Below are positions 9,918-18,378 of a stretch of 64,000 nucleotides of DNA, one piece after another; the stretch's first letter is position 1; each line of letters opens with the position of its first letter. The notes beneath the pieces were generated by a model, which saw only the letters and a list, made by a program, of their open reading frames with translations, had not been told where the DNA came from and made no database searches. Origin of the DNA: Chryseobacterium mulctrae (GTDB lineage: Bacteria; Bacteroidota; Bacteroidia; Flavobacteriales; Weeksellaceae); the NCBI RefSeq assembly GCF_006175945.1, contig NZ_VAJL01000001.1, forward strand, positions 2,046,001-2,110,000. The letters run 5' to 3'. A program made the translations under genes and the position numbers.

Positions 9918-10346
9918 TTAAGATTTTATAAAAAGACTTTCAATTTTATCATATTCTCCATCTACAAAATACTGAAGATGTTGTAACGAAGTCTGAAAAT
10001 CAATTGACCAAACCTCATCAAGAACCATTCTTTCTCGCTTTCCCAAAAGTCCGAATAAGATTTTTACATTTTTAGGCCTGTTATACCATAAGGAAAATTC
10101 TAATACCTCTTCTTTATTATAATCCGATGTTAAACAAAAAGACCTCCCATCCTGAATGCATGTAAAATCTAACGACGGATTGTAATAAACCAATTCCTGA
10201 TCTAAACTGTCTGAGAATTTCAATTGCTCCATCCATGGATAGTTCTTTGCTATGTCTAAAACATTTTTCGGCGAGAGTATTTCTTTTTTATATTCAATCT
10301 CTTTTTTATCCGGATGGCAAATAGAATAAGTATAATTCTTCATCAC
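9918..10346 (-). CDS. Hypothetical protein
   Basis: 142 residues, no signal peptide, acidic and soluble-looking, with tyrosine- and tryptophan-rich stretches. Composition suggests a small cytosolic protein similar to the many immunity-like orphan genes of this phylum, but no motif supports a function. It stands alone; downstream the permease gene begins 88 bp away on the same strand. Confidence 0.6.
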   Translation of the reverse strand: MMKNYTYSICHPDKKEIEYKKEILSPKNVLDIAKNYPWMEQLKFSDSLDQELVYYNPSLDFTCIQDGRSFCLTSDYNKEEVLEFSLWYNRPKNVKILFGLLGKRERMVLDEVWSIDFQTSLQHLQYFVDGEYDKIESLFIKS

Positions 10347-10535
10347 TAATATAGTTTTAAAAGTTTTTTAATTTCAGAGTAAAGACCAAGATATTCATTT
10401 TCAAGTATACTATTCTTATTTTATAATAAAATATTTTAATATCATAATTAAAATTAGAACACCCGGATAAATACATTTTTCACAATATTACATCACAATC
10501 AATAAAAATAATTAACACTATATTATTATAAATAG

Positions 10536-10543
10536 TATATTTG
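10536..10543 (+). promoter_or_regulatory. Putative -7 promoter element of HU-like gene
   Basis: TATATTTG matches the Bacteroidota TAnnTTTG element and sits 29 nt before the HU-like ATG at 10573. No good TTTG is present at the -33 distance. The rest of the 226-bp gap 10347-10572 is AT-rich with no other feature seen. Confidence 0.5.
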
Positions 10544-10572
10544 ATACTGTTAACAATTAAAAACACAATGAT

Positions 10573-10959
10573 ATGCCAGTACAGTATTCACTAAGTGAGA
10601 AAGGAAACCCTTCTGATCAAACAGCTCCAAAAAAATTCTACGCCAATGCCAAATCTACAGGTGAAGTTACTTTCCGAAGTCTCAGTAAAGAGATTGCAGG
10701 AGGCTCTACCACAGTGAGTGACACCGATGTTCTTGCCGTGTTGAACGATTTGACGAAAGCACTTGCTAAGCATCTTTCTGAGGGAAGAATTGTAAGATTC
10801 GGAGATTTTGGATCTTTCAGCATCTCGCTGAGCAGCGAAGGGGCAGAAACTTCTGATAAGTTTAATTCTTCTATGATTAAAAGCGCCAAAATAGCTTTCC
10901 GACCAGGAATTGACCTTAAAGAAATGCTTGCCATTATAAAATTTGAAAAAGCTAAGTAA
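10573..10959 (+). CDS. HU-like DNA-binding protein
   Basis: 128 residues. The conserved HU/IHF core is recognisable from about residue 50: ALAKHLSEGRIVRFGDFGSF followed by a short arm and IAFRPGIDLKEML near the end. Compared with standard HU (about 90 residues) it has an N-terminal extension of about 35 residues, as in the Bacteroidota HU-like family. It is expected to be nucleoid-associated. A strong terminator follows. It lies next to the prophage left end but looks like a host gene. Confidence 0.85.
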   Translation: MPVQYSLSEKGNPSDQTAPKKFYANAKSTGEVTFRSLSKEIAGGSTTVSDTDVLAVLNDLTKALAKHLSEGRIVRFGDFGSFSISLSSEGAETSDKFNSSMIKSAKIAFRPGIDLKEMLAIIKFEKAK

Positions 10960-10990
10960 GCGATTTTAAAAAGCAGGCGTGCATTTCTTA

Positions 10991-11050
10991 AAAGCAAGCT
11001 TGCTTTTTCTAAAAGCTCCCGTGGATTTGTGTAAATCGACGGGAGCTTTT
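10991..11050 (+). terminator. Palindrome and terminator after HU-like gene
   Basis: A perfect 16-bp palindrome AAAGCAAGCTTGCTTT (10991-11006) is followed by a 12-bp stem AAAAGCTCCCGT (11011-11022) / ACGGGAGCTTTT (11039-11050). The second is a good intrinsic terminator. The following 187 bp (11051-11237) hold nothing I can identify. Confidence 0.8.
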
Positions 11051-11237
11051 GTAATAATCCTTTAGAGGAGTTTGAAAAATGCTTTAGAGCAACCAAAAAC
11101 TGCAGAGTTTTTCTTATTTATAATATTATATTTCTCTTATCTATTTGTAGAAATCTTTTTTGTTCATATTAAGTACCTTTATATTTGGCTTCATATAAAA
11201 ATAGCAGAACTTATCTGAATTAAGAACATTATGGTTA

Positions 11238-11558
11238 TTAATATCCGGAAGTTATTCTTTTATCTGCAGATAGTAATTTTTTATCTCTTAAAATCTCAAG
11301 AGTTGAAGTAAGCAGGCTACTAATTTCTGGATGTGAATCTTCTCGTGGTGAATGAGACCAAATAGTTTTAATTTTCTCCTTATTATTTACAGTTATTTTC
11401 ACGCCGGTACCATCTAAAACTATCCTACTCTTATTTTTCTCATTTTTTTCAAAAAAATCAATACTTTCTGTATTAAATAGATTTATAAGAGCATCAAAAA
11501 TTGGATGTTCAGTTTTTAATATTCTTAAGGGGTATATCTAAATGTATAAATAGTATAG
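11238..11558 (-). pseudogene. 3' fragment of a host gene cut by the prophage
   Basis: On the minus strand, 99 codons stay open from 11537 to a TAA at 11238-11240. They include SRIVLDGTGVKITVNN, IWSHSPREDSHPEISS and LEILRDKKLL. There is no start codon and the composition is protein-like. The frame runs into the prophage left end. Joined to the gene fragment at the right end (43409-43772) across a single ATAG, it is in the same frame, with one TAG (11538-11540) between. It is best read as the C-terminal part of a disrupted gene; the TAG is either a later nonsense mutation or the true stop of the upstream half. Confidence 0.6.
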
Positions 11559-11617
11559 TGTTAGAAAAAGGCCGAAAAACAGGCGAAAAAGACCGAAATT
11601 GTAATTTTTGTAATGCT

Positions 11618-11690
11618 TTTAAAACCGCTATTTAATAGATATTTACCGTTATTAAACCGCTATTTTATAATGCAAAAAACCGCTAATAAA
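11618..11690. repeat. Repeated motif at prophage left end, possible MuA sites
   Basis: Three near copies of AAACCGCTA with AT-rich tails: 11622-11630, 11654-11662 and 11678-11686. Just outside, 11568-11597 has GCCGAAAAA, GCGAAAAA and CCGAAA in series. Multiple transposase-binding sites near each end are the rule for Mu-type elements. The right end (43330-43405) has looser TTAACC/TTTAAA matches. The function is inferred. The rest of 11559-11870 holds no gene. Confidence 0.5.
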
Positions 11691-11870
11691 GCTATTAAAG
11701 GTGTTTTTACGATATTACATACCGATTAAACGATATAATCAATTTTTAAGCCCGATATGAATTGCTTATTTTAATAGAGTAACAATTTTTAAACTTTTAG
11801 AATGTTACTGTTTATGTTACTAAAAATGTTACCTTAAAATTTGGTAACATTTTTTTTACTTTTGGTTGAA

Positions 11871-12740
11871 TTAATCGAGTAGTAAATTTGCACGTTTTAA
11901 AACAGCTTTTAAACTACCTACTTCACCTTCCAAATCATACAATTTATCATAAATATCTGCTGGATCAGGTACCTGATCATTTAGGTGAATTTTAAACTCC
12001 CAGACTTCTTTTATACTATGAGGATTTATATTTTGATTTGGGTATTGACGACGGTTGTCAGATTTGCAAACAATATTGTCGTATTTCTTAATTTTGTTTA
12101 GACATCTTTTAAGAAAGCCATCCTGAACCTCATTAGAAATAATTGCGTAAACCCTATTATCTTTTATTCCAGTTATCCAATTTTCAACAAATTGACAAAC
12201 AACATAGGTTTTGTTTGGAAAACTCGGTGACATACTATTTCCTTCTACTTCAAACATTCTGAAGATACCGTTATTCAATCCGGGTAAACGAAAAGCAGGT
12301 AAAGTAGATATAAATTCAGGGTCATTGTACCCTTCCAAATATCCTGCTTTTAGCTTTTGTGGAACTAAAACTATATTATCTCTGTTATGAGAATCTACAG
12401 TGACAACAGCAGGCGCATGATGAGTATATGTTTCTTGCTTTTCACGGATAAAATTAGCTTTTAAATCAATATCATTTTTCTCCTTCACAGAAGTTTTATG
12501 TGAAAAACTTCCATGACCTGTTATATACCAACTCAAATTCAAATCTTCAAACTTGTTTGATAAATCCTGTAAAATATCCACTGAAGGTTTAGCATTTTCC
12601 TTCTTAAGACGGTATAACTTCTCAGGAGAACTATATCCTAAAGCCTTTGCAAGCTCAGGGATACCCGAATATCCATAATTTACGGCAATCCGTAAGGTTC
12701 TTTCAAAGAAGTTTGAATCTTTATTCAAATTTGTTTGCAT
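11871..12740 (-). CDS. Phage repressor, HTH plus S24 peptidase
   Basis: 289 residues. The N-terminal helix-turn-helix spans about 13-60 (GYSGIPELAKALGYSSPEKL). The LexA/CI-like S24 domain is C-terminal, with the nucleophile in EGNSMSPSFP (Ser about 167) and the likely general-base Lys in DGFLKRCLN (about 210). Cleavable repressors of this kind hold lysogeny and are inactivated in the SOS response. It is transcribed leftward, divergent from the early operon. Two operator-like repeats overlap its start codon and the early promoter. A C-terminal segment of about 40 residues beyond the peptidase is predicted helical. Confidence 0.9.
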   Translation of the reverse strand: MQTNLNKDSNFFERTLRIAVNYGYSGIPELAKALGYSSPEKLYRLKKENAKPSVDILQDLSNKFEDLNLSWYITGHGSFSHKTSVKEKNDIDLKANFIREKQETYTHHAPAVVTVDSHNRDNIVLVPQKLKAGYLEGYNDPEFISTLPAFRLPGLNNGIFRMFEVEGNSMSPSFPNKTYVVCQFVENWITGIKDNRVYAIISNEVQDGFLKRCLNKIKKYDNIVCKSDNRRQYPNQNINPHSIKEVWEFKIHLNDQVPDPADIYDKLYDLEGEVGSLKAVLKRANLLLD

Positions 12741-12764
12741 TTTTCAAACTTGTTTGTATATTTG
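12726..12764 (+). promoter_or_regulatory. Early promoter with two operator-like repeats
   Basis: TTTG (12734-12737), a 19-bp spacer and TATATTTG (12757-12764) form a complete Bacteroidota promoter reading into the early operon; the first ATG is 12795. Two related 12-mers, CAAATTTGTTTG (12726-12737) and CAAACTTGTTTG (12745-12756), lie 19 bp apart over the -33 and spacer. The second is a CAAAC/GTTTG dyad. The first overlaps the repressor's own start region. They are good candidates for repressor operators controlling both directions. Confidence 0.75.
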
Positions 12765-12794
12765 CGTAATAATTATATGCAAAAGTAAGAAAAT

Positions 12795-12986
12795 ATGGCA
12801 ACTACCAATGAGAAAATTAAAATAAAAGTGAGCGAGGTAGCCGCTTTGTTGGGCTGGAGTTACACTACAGCGAAGTCTATAAAGGATAGAAAATCACCTA
12901 AAGACAGATATGAAACATATTTGAAGTGCGAAAAAAAACTAATAGAAGCTAAAGAACAAATTAATATACAACTATCAAAACATTAA
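12795..12986 (+). CDS. Small HTH protein, Ner/Cro-like
   Basis: 63 residues. A helix-turn-helix is likely at about 11-33 (VSEVAALLGWSYTTAKSIKD), followed by a Lys/Glu-rich helix. As the first rightward gene after the repressor it holds the position of Mu ner, the negative regulator of early transcription. Function is from position and the HTH-like sequence. Confidence 0.7.
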   Translation: MATTNEKIKIKVSEVAALLGWSYTTAKSIKDRKSPKDRYETYLKCEKKLIEAKEQINIQLSKH

Positions 12987-12991
12987 AAGCT

Positions 12992-13120
12992 ATGAAAAAA
13001 TTACTTCAAACAATTATCAGTTACAGAACAATACCTGTTATCGATGCAGAAAACGGACAAAAGCAACAAGCAACTTACTTAATGCTTTTCGGAATCACTA
13101 TGAGCATTTCTTACAAATAA
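12992..13120 (+). CDS. Small early protein, 42 residues
   Basis: ATG at 12992, 5 bp after the previous stop, running to TAA at 13118-13120. Its product starts MKKLLQTIISYRTIPVID and ends MLFGITMSISYK. It is directly followed, after 3 nt, by the first T-arm-like element. The position in the operon and the clean junctions support it being real; function is unknown. Confidence 0.5.
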   Translation: MKKLLQTIISYRTIPVIDAENGQKQQATYLMLFGITMSISYK

Positions 13121-13123
13121 ACC

Positions 13124-13165
13124 TCCTAAATGGTTTTATTCGGCGGTTCGATTCCGCCGATAGGA
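13124..13165 (+). promoter_or_regulatory. tRNA minihelix-like RNA element, copy 1
   Basis: Outer stem TCCTA (13124-13128) / TAGGA (13161-13165); 5' linker AAATGGTTTTATT type containing an invariant TGG; inner 6-bp stem CGGCGG/CCGCCG; 7-nt loop TTCGATT, identical to a tRNA T-loop. The outer pair at position 4 is T-A here but C-G in copies 2 and 3, a compensatory change that supports an RNA fold. It lies 13 nt before the transposase ATG. It is not a whole tRNA: D-arm and anticodon arm are absent. Confidence 0.75.
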
Positions 13166-13178
13166 ACAAAAAATTATT

Positions 13179-15272
13179 ATGAATTTCATACAAGGCGACA
13201 TTATTACAAAACAGAGTGGAGACAAACGAACAGTTTGGCTTTCACAACGTTTTATAATGGAGGTGTGTGATATTGCTGATTCGCATTTTAGAAAAAACCG
13301 AGCAACATATAAAAACTCAGTTCAAAAATGCTATCATCACCATAATATACTACCTGATTCAGGAAAAGGATGGCGCTGGGCGAAAATGGATGCAGGTTTT
13401 TACTATGATCTTGCACGAATTCCAAACCGTTCACCTCAGAACTACAGAGAATTTTTCGGTGACGCTTCAGAATTGGTGAAAAACTATGAAGATTTCACAA
13501 AAGGAAATCAAAGTTCTGAGTTTGAAACGATATTTAAACGTCATTTAAACAATGTTTATAGATCGTATTTAGAATTTTATTCTGAAGCTAATGAAGTACA
13601 ACGTCCGGCGCTTGCGAAAGCATGTGCAGTAATTGATTTTATTCTTGATTACAAAGATTCTTATCCCGGAACTAAGAATAAACTGTACAAAGATCTTGAA
13701 CCTGTTCTTAAAAAACTGGATCTACAATATATTCCACACCATCATTTACGTCTGAAAGATAAAATTGATGAGCTTTTTGCAACGGAAAGCCTCGCTATTC
13801 CTGATATCATAAAGCTACCGAGAGCAGGTAACAGCAATTCAACTGTATTTACAGATCCGCTATTGGTTTCATGGATTATTCAGCTGAGATCAATGCCTAA
13901 AAACTACAGTGATGAATATATCATTCGTAAGGTTGAAGATATGTGCGAAATGATGATGAAGCGTGTGCCTTCTAAAAGTTGGTTTAAAAAGAGTATTCTT
14001 CAACAGCCATCTACAAAGTTTCTAACATCAAAACGTTTTGGATCCAGTAGAAAATCACACGTTCATAAATCTTACATTCCTACAGAAGGTGCGTTATATG
14101 CCGGTGACTGTTGGGAAATGGATGCAACAAGAGTTAATATCACTGGTCACAGTGTTGAAATCGTTGATGAAACAACTGGTAAAAAGAAAAAAGTAGAAAA
14201 GTTCCTGATGGTAGTTGCTATCAGAGACGTTCACAGTGGCGATATATTAGGGTATTCTTTTGATCATTCAGAAAATAGAAGAGTTTACACAGATGCAATT
14301 GCAATGGCGGTTAAAAAGACGGGATATCTGCCTTTCGAAATAGTGACCGACCGTTTTCCTGGTCACAACACTCCTGAAGTAGAAGAACTGTTTGCAAGAA
14401 TGGAAGCTTTAGGATGTAAAATTGAGATTTCTCACAATGCGAATGATAAAGCGGGTATTGAAAGATTCTTTAGAACTCTACAACAAATTACAATGCCTGA
14501 CAGTGATCTTTATTATGGTGAAGGTATTATGTCAAGAAGTCTATCGGCTTTTAGGTCTCCTGAATACATTGCTGAAATTAAAAAGCAATCAAAAAAAGCA
14601 GGTTTTGATATGTATGCTGCAGTTGAAGAGAGTACTTTCATCATTGAAAGCTTCAGAGATACATTGTACTCAAAATACAGCCGTAAACATTCAAAAGTAA
14701 AATATTCACCTCGTGAAATTCACGAAAATAGCGAAAAACCACACATCACAGAGGTTTCAGAAGCTACGATATCAATGTTGTTTGGTCTTAAAAAAGAAGC
14801 TCAAATCAGCAACAACGGTCAAATAGCTACTGAGATTTACGGTTTAAAAATGCATTATTTCATAAATCAGGATTACCACTATGATATCATTAAAAATTAT
14901 CATTTGGAATCTGTAGTTCTTTCATACGATATCGAAGATTTAACTGTAGTGTATTTATGGGAAAAGCATGGAATTCTTTTAAAATCACTTTGTGAAGCTG
15001 AATTCTTTGAACCTGCAAAAACAAAAGGACCAAATAAAATGCTTCAGCAAGTAGGAGTCGCTAAAGCTCGTGAGAAAGCTATTGAAGATAGAAAGCAGGC
15101 TGATTACGATCAGATGATTGGTGAAGAGAATCTAATGCTTGGTAAATACGGTAAAAAAGATATTGCCAATACTGCAGATGATTACTACGAAAGACCTATG
15201 AAAAAAGTATCCGGAAGTGATGTACAACCGGATAATTTGGAAAGCGATTATTTGAATGATCGCAATTACTAA
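13179..15272 (+). CDS. Mu-type transposase (MuA homologue)
   Basis: 697 residues; catalyses strand transfer of the phage genome. The N-terminal part resembles the Mu DNA-binding winged-helix region (about 1-70, VWLSQRFIMEVCDIADSHFR). The DDE integrase core is in the middle: D about 315 in WEMDATRVNI, D about 390 in EIVTDRFPGHN, E about 427 in AGIERFFRTLQ. A C-terminal domain for MuB contact follows. Start chosen at the ATG right after copy 1 of the RNA element. It is the third gene of the early operon and is followed after 21 bp by MuB. Confidence 0.93.
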   Translation: MNFIQGDIITKQSGDKRTVWLSQRFIMEVCDIADSHFRKNRATYKNSVQKCYHHHNILPDSGKGWRWAKMDAGFYYDLARIPNRSPQNYREFFGDASELVKNYEDFTKGNQSSEFETIFKRHLNNVYRSYLEFYSEANEVQRPALAKACAVIDFILDYKDSYPGTKNKLYKDLEPVLKKLDLQYIPHHHLRLKDKIDELFATESLAIPDIIKLPRAGNSNSTVFTDPLLVSWIIQLRSMPKNYSDEYIIRKVEDMCEMMMKRVPSKSWFKKSILQQPSTKFLTSKRFGSSRKSHVHKSYIPTEGALYAGDCWEMDATRVNITGHSVEIVDETTGKKKKVEKFLMVVAIRDVHSGDILGYSFDHSENRRVYTDAIAMAVKKTGYLPFEIVTDRFPGHNTPEVEELFARMEALGCKIEISHNANDKAGIERFFRTLQQITMPDSDLYYGEGIMSRSLSAFRSPEYIAEIKKQSKKAGFDMYAAVEESTFIIESFRDTLYSKYSRKHSKVKYSPREIHENSEKPHITEVSEATISMLFGLKKEAQISNNGQIATEIYGLKMHYFINQDYHYDIIKNYHLESVVLSYDIEDLTVVYLWEKHGILLKSLCEAEFFEPAKTKGPNKMLQQVGVAKAREKAIEDRKQADYDQMIGEENLMLGKYGKKDIANTADDYYERPMKKVSGSDVQPDNLESDYLNDRNY

Positions 15273-15293
15273 AAAACTTCAAAAATTTTAGAT

Positions 15294-16214
15294 ATGACAA
15301 ACTTACAAAAAAATGAGATAATTCAACTCATTGAAACCGAAACACAAAGACTCGGAAGCCAAAAAAAAGTTTCTACAAAGTGCGAAGTAAGTGCTGCAAC
15401 CATTTCTCAAATGGTTAACGGAAACCATGAGCTTATTAAGCCCGAAATGTGGTTAAAAGTTGGTTTTGCATTAGGTTACGACCAAAGCGAATGGCAGATT
15501 GCTGAAACTTTAGGATATAGAAAAGTCGCAAACATCTGCACTGATGCAAAGAACGAAGCTTTTTTCATGATGCTTTCATCACCTGCAGGAATGGGTAAAA
15601 CTGCACCTCTAAAAACTTACTTTGAGCTTAATTCTGATAATGAGGTGTTTTACATCAAATGTCGTGAATGGGCAAAGCGTGAGTTCCTTGTAGAACTGTG
15701 CAAAAGCTTGGGAATTGACAGCACAAAATACTATGTACACGTAGACAAATTAGGAGCAAAAGTATCTGAATTTTTTAATCAGCGAAAAGGCAAAAAACCG
15801 CTTTTAATCGTGGATGATGCCGGAAAACTCAGAGACAGTGCTTTAAGATGGTTCATCCATTTATTCGACGAAAACGAAGATAACATGGGATGTCTTATTG
15901 CAGGAACTGAATATTTAGAAAAAAGAATCAGAGACGGTGTAAGACTTAAAAAATTAGGTTTTGACGAAATAGAAAGCCGTTTTGGAAGAACTTATTTAGG
16001 TCTTATCGGAACTACACAGAAAGATACCCAACTGATTTGCACAGCAAACGGAATTCATGACAAAGCTTTACAAAATCAGTTGTTTTCTGAGTGTAATCCA
16101 CTAAAAAAAACACTTAAAACAAGAGACGGAAACCAAACAATCGAAGTAATTGATGATTTACGCCGTCTAAAGCGAGTTATAAAACGAGAAAAATTAAAAT
16201 TACAATACGCATAA
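15294..16214 (+). CDS. AAA ATPase, MuB-type target-selection protein
   Basis: 306 residues. An N-terminal helix-turn-helix (about 20-45, KCEVSAATISQMVNGN) precedes an AAA+ domain with Walker A SSPAGMGKTAPL (about 96-107) and Walker B KPLLIVDDAG (about 165-175). MuB binds target DNA in an ATP-dependent way and recruits and stimulates MuA; the pairing with the adjacent transposase is the standard one. The domain order matches Mu gpB. Confidence 0.92.
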   Translation: MTNLQKNEIIQLIETETQRLGSQKKVSTKCEVSAATISQMVNGNHELIKPEMWLKVGFALGYDQSEWQIAETLGYRKVANICTDAKNEAFFMMLSSPAGMGKTAPLKTYFELNSDNEVFYIKCREWAKREFLVELCKSLGIDSTKYYVHVDKLGAKVSEFFNQRKGKKPLLIVDDAGKLRDSALRWFIHLFDENEDNMGCLIAGTEYLEKRIRDGVRLKKLGFDEIESRFGRTYLGLIGTTQKDTQLICTANGIHDKALQNQLFSECNPLKKTLKTRDGNQTIEVIDDLRRLKRVIKREKLKLQYA

Positions 16215-16231
16215 CAAATAATTAAACATTT

Positions 16232-16375
16232 ATGAAATCAGTAGCAATTTATTTCAACAAAGAAAAAACATCATTCAAGATAGTAAAGCCAACGGCGCAA
16301 TTTAACGGCGATTGGGACGGTCTTGTTCACGGAGTAACTAACGGAGTTTTTCACTCATTTAAAGTATTTAAGTAA
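16232..16375 (+). CDS. Small early protein, 47 residues
   Basis: ATG 16232 to TAA 16373-16375. The sequence begins MKSVAIYFNKEKTSFKIVK and ends in VFHSFKVFK. Stop and next start overlap as TAATG, so it is translationally coupled to the DUF3164-type gene. No recognisable domain; a short, beta-rich soluble protein is likely. Confidence 0.6.
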   Translation: MKSVAIYFNKEKTSFKIVKPTAQFNGDWDGLVHGVTNGVFHSFKVFK

Positions 16376-17004
16376 TGGTAAAACAATTCACATCAAAAGA
16401 CAAGGTATGGATCGATGAATCCGGAAACCAAATTCCTTATAATAGAACCACTGCAATTGAAAGGATGAAAGAGAAAAATGCTTTCGCTTTAGTTAAAAAA
16501 GGTAAAAGCATCACAAAGTTTTTGGCAGAAATGAAAGAAGCTGTAGCCAAAGCAACTGCAGAAGTTTTGGCTGCTGAACGTGAAGCCAACAATGTAAAGC
16601 TTGAAGGTAAAGGAAATTACACCTGGTATAATTTCGACAGAAGCATTAAAGTACAGGTAGATCTTAGCGAGCCCATCAAATTTGATGAAATTAAAATCGC
16701 TTCAGCTAAGGAAAAGCTTATGAACCTTATCAGAACCAATATCAACGGTGATGAGTTTATTATTTCAATTGCTGAAGATGCTTTTCAGACTTCTTCCGGT
16801 AGATTAGATCCAAAAAAGATTTTAGGCTTGAGAAAACACTCCCAAAGAATTAAAAACGAAGCTTTAAAAAAGGAATGGGACGAAACAATGCAGCTTATTG
16901 ACAGTGCTATTTACCGCCCAAAAAGCAAATCATATTACAAGCTTTGGGTAAAGAACCAAGACGGCAAATATGAAGGTGTAGAACTTAATTTTTCAGCTTT
17001 ATGA
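16375..17004 (+). CDS. DUF3164-family phage protein
   Basis: 209 residues. The sequence (VWIDESGNQIPYNRTTAIER near the start, KGNYTWYNFDRSIKVQVD in the middle) matches my memory of DUF3164, a family almost always found in the early region of Mu-like phages, where its role is unknown. The N-terminal third is helical and Lys/Ala-rich. It is coupled to both neighbours: TAATG upstream and ATGA downstream. Confidence 0.8.
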   Translation: MVKQFTSKDKVWIDESGNQIPYNRTTAIERMKEKNAFALVKKGKSITKFLAEMKEAVAKATAEVLAAEREANNVKLEGKGNYTWYNFDRSIKVQVDLSEPIKFDEIKIASAKEKLMNLIRTNINGDEFIISIAEDAFQTSSGRLDPKKILGLRKHSQRIKNEALKKEWDETMQLIDSAIYRPKSKSYYKLWVKNQDGKYEGVELNFSAL

Positions 17005-17111
17005 TTACGGAGCTAACAGCCATGCTCATTGGCACAGCGTGCTTTTTGTCAGGCTTCCTTCTTGGAACAATCAGCTGTTATCTGATTTTTTCCAAAAGCT
17101 TAAAAAAATAA
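17001..17111 (+). CDS. Tiny single-span membrane protein
   Basis: 36 residues, starting at the ATGA overlap with the previous stop. One hydrophobic helix (MLIGTACFLSGFLLGTISCY) with a short Lys-rich tail. Function unknown; its early position argues against a holin. The stop ends one nucleotide before copy 2 of the RNA element. Confidence 0.55.
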   Translation: MITELTAMLIGTACFLSGFLLGTISCYLIFSKSLKK

Positions 17112-17112
17112 A

Positions 17113-17152
17113 TCCCAAATGGTTTTCCGGCGGTTCGATTCCGCCGATGGGA
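17113..17152 (+). promoter_or_regulatory. tRNA minihelix-like RNA element, copy 2
   Basis: Outer stem TCCCA (17113-17117) / TGGGA (17148-17152), linker with TGGTTTT, inner stem CGGCGG (17128-17133) / CCGCCG (17141-17146), and T-loop TTCGATT (17134-17140). It starts one nucleotide after the stop of the small membrane protein and ends 19 nt before the ATPase ATG at 17172. It is identical to copy 3 over its 40 nt. Confidence 0.78.
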
Positions 17153-17171
17153 ACAAAGAAAATTTATAAAT

Positions 17172-17819
17172 ATGAGAGCAATCGGAGTAAAAGCCTTTAT
17201 GGAAAAGAGCTTTGACACATTCGCTTTTGAAGGCGAATGGTTAGACAGTTTCGGAGAGCCCGAAAAGAATTTTAAAATGTTACTGTACGGTCCTTCCGGT
17301 GAAGGAAAGACCGAACTGAGCGTAAAGTTAGCAAAGTACATGGCGAATTTTGGCAAAGTGTATTATTTCAGTTTTGAACAGGGAATCTCAAAGACTTTAC
17401 AGGATGCAATTATCCGTAATAACATGGACGAAGTTTCTGGAAAGGTAATGTTTCTTAATGGAGGTTCCTTTGAAGAATTGCTACAATACGTTAAAAAAAG
17501 TCGTGCAAAAACGATATTTATTGACAGCCTGGATTACATGAAACTGACGGTTGAACAGTTCAAAATCCTAATTAAAACCTATCCTAAAAAAGCTTTTATC
17601 ATTGTTGCATGGGCAAAAAACGGAAGTCCGAAAAGTCAACATGCAAAGGATATTGAATTTATGTGTGATATCAAGTCGCTCGTTGATAAATTCAGGATTC
17701 CGATGCCAACAAGCCGTTTTGGCGGGAATAAAGAGTTTGTGATTTGGAAAGATGCGAATACTAAAACTGTACGATCAACACATCAGCCGTTAAAATTACA
17801 TTCTTTATTTGACGAATAA
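17172..17819 (+). CDS. RecA-like P-loop ATPase, early phage protein
   Basis: 215 residues. Walker A GPSGEGKTE (about 39-47); Walker B-like strand KTIFIDSLDYM (about 113-123); and a following strand AFIIVAWAKNG. This is the compact phage nucleotide-binding (AAA_24-like) fold often found in DNA metabolism or target-selection roles. It is preceded by copy 2 of the RNA element and coupled to the next gene through TAATG. Confidence 0.8.
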   Translation: MRAIGVKAFMEKSFDTFAFEGEWLDSFGEPEKNFKMLLYGPSGEGKTELSVKLAKYMANFGKVYYFSFEQGISKTLQDAIIRNNMDEVSGKVMFLNGGSFEELLQYVKKSRAKTIFIDSLDYMKLTVEQFKILIKTYPKKAFIIVAWAKNGSPKSQHAKDIEFMCDIKSLVDKFRIPMPTSRFGGNKEFVIWKDANTKTVRSTHQPLKLHSLFDE

Positions 17820-18127
17820 TGAAAAAGTTCAAAAGAAGAATCAACATAGAAAATGCTACCTCTTTTAAACTGGAGTATTTGAAAGGTAAGGACATGCGTT
17901 CCAAAGAATTTAATACTTACAAAGCAATGGAGCAATTTAATGACAGGCAAACGGATTTTCTTTATTTAGGTCTACATCGATACGCTTTTGTAAACAATAA
18001 ATGGCATCGATTTATGAAACTCAGATCTCCTTTTGTCTTTCAGGAAGAAATAGATTTCATAAACAAAATGTTCAACGAAAATGTTGAAGTTGAAAATCCT
18101 CAAAATTTAAAAGATGAAGAAAATTAG
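17819..18127 (+). CDS. Hypothetical early protein
   Basis: 102 residues, basic N-terminus (MKKFKRRINIENATSFKLEY) and acidic C-terminus. Start overlaps the previous stop by one base. No recognisable domain; soluble. Confidence 0.65.
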   Translation: MKKFKRRINIENATSFKLEYLKGKDMRSKEFNTYKAMEQFNDRQTDFLYLGLHRYAFVNNKWHRFMKLRSPFVFQEEIDFINKMFNENVEVENPQNLKDEEN

Positions 18128-18147
18128 AATCAAAAAATTATACAAAA

Positions 18148-18378
18148 ATGAATCAGTACAAATTTGAAAGTTACGGACGTGCTTTAATTATAGCAATAGG
18201 GACGTTTATCACAGTTTATTTGATGTTTATCATTATTTGTAAAACGTATGTAAGTTATCAGGAAAATGAACTCATGGAACTGAAGAAAAAGGAATCTAAA
18301 ATGCAAACAAAGCTGTATCAACAGCAAATTAAAAATCTTAAAAGACAATACAAATTATATGGATCAAGAACAAATTAA
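18148..18378 (+). CDS. Small membrane protein with coiled-coil tail
   Basis: 76 residues. One membrane helix at about 11-32 (LIIAIGTFITVYLMFIIICK) and a Lys/Gln/Glu-rich C-terminal helix likely to be a coiled coil. Its 3' end overlaps the next gene by 20 bp in another frame. Function unknown. Confidence 0.6.
   Translation: MNQYKFESYGRALIIAIGTFITVYLMFIIICKTYVSYQENELMELKKKESKMQTKLYQQQIKNLKRQYKLYGSRTN

Noticed and set aside
17001..17111. 36-residue membrane protein as phage holin
   Set aside because: It is in the early operon far from the endolysin; holins are late and usually near it. Function left open.
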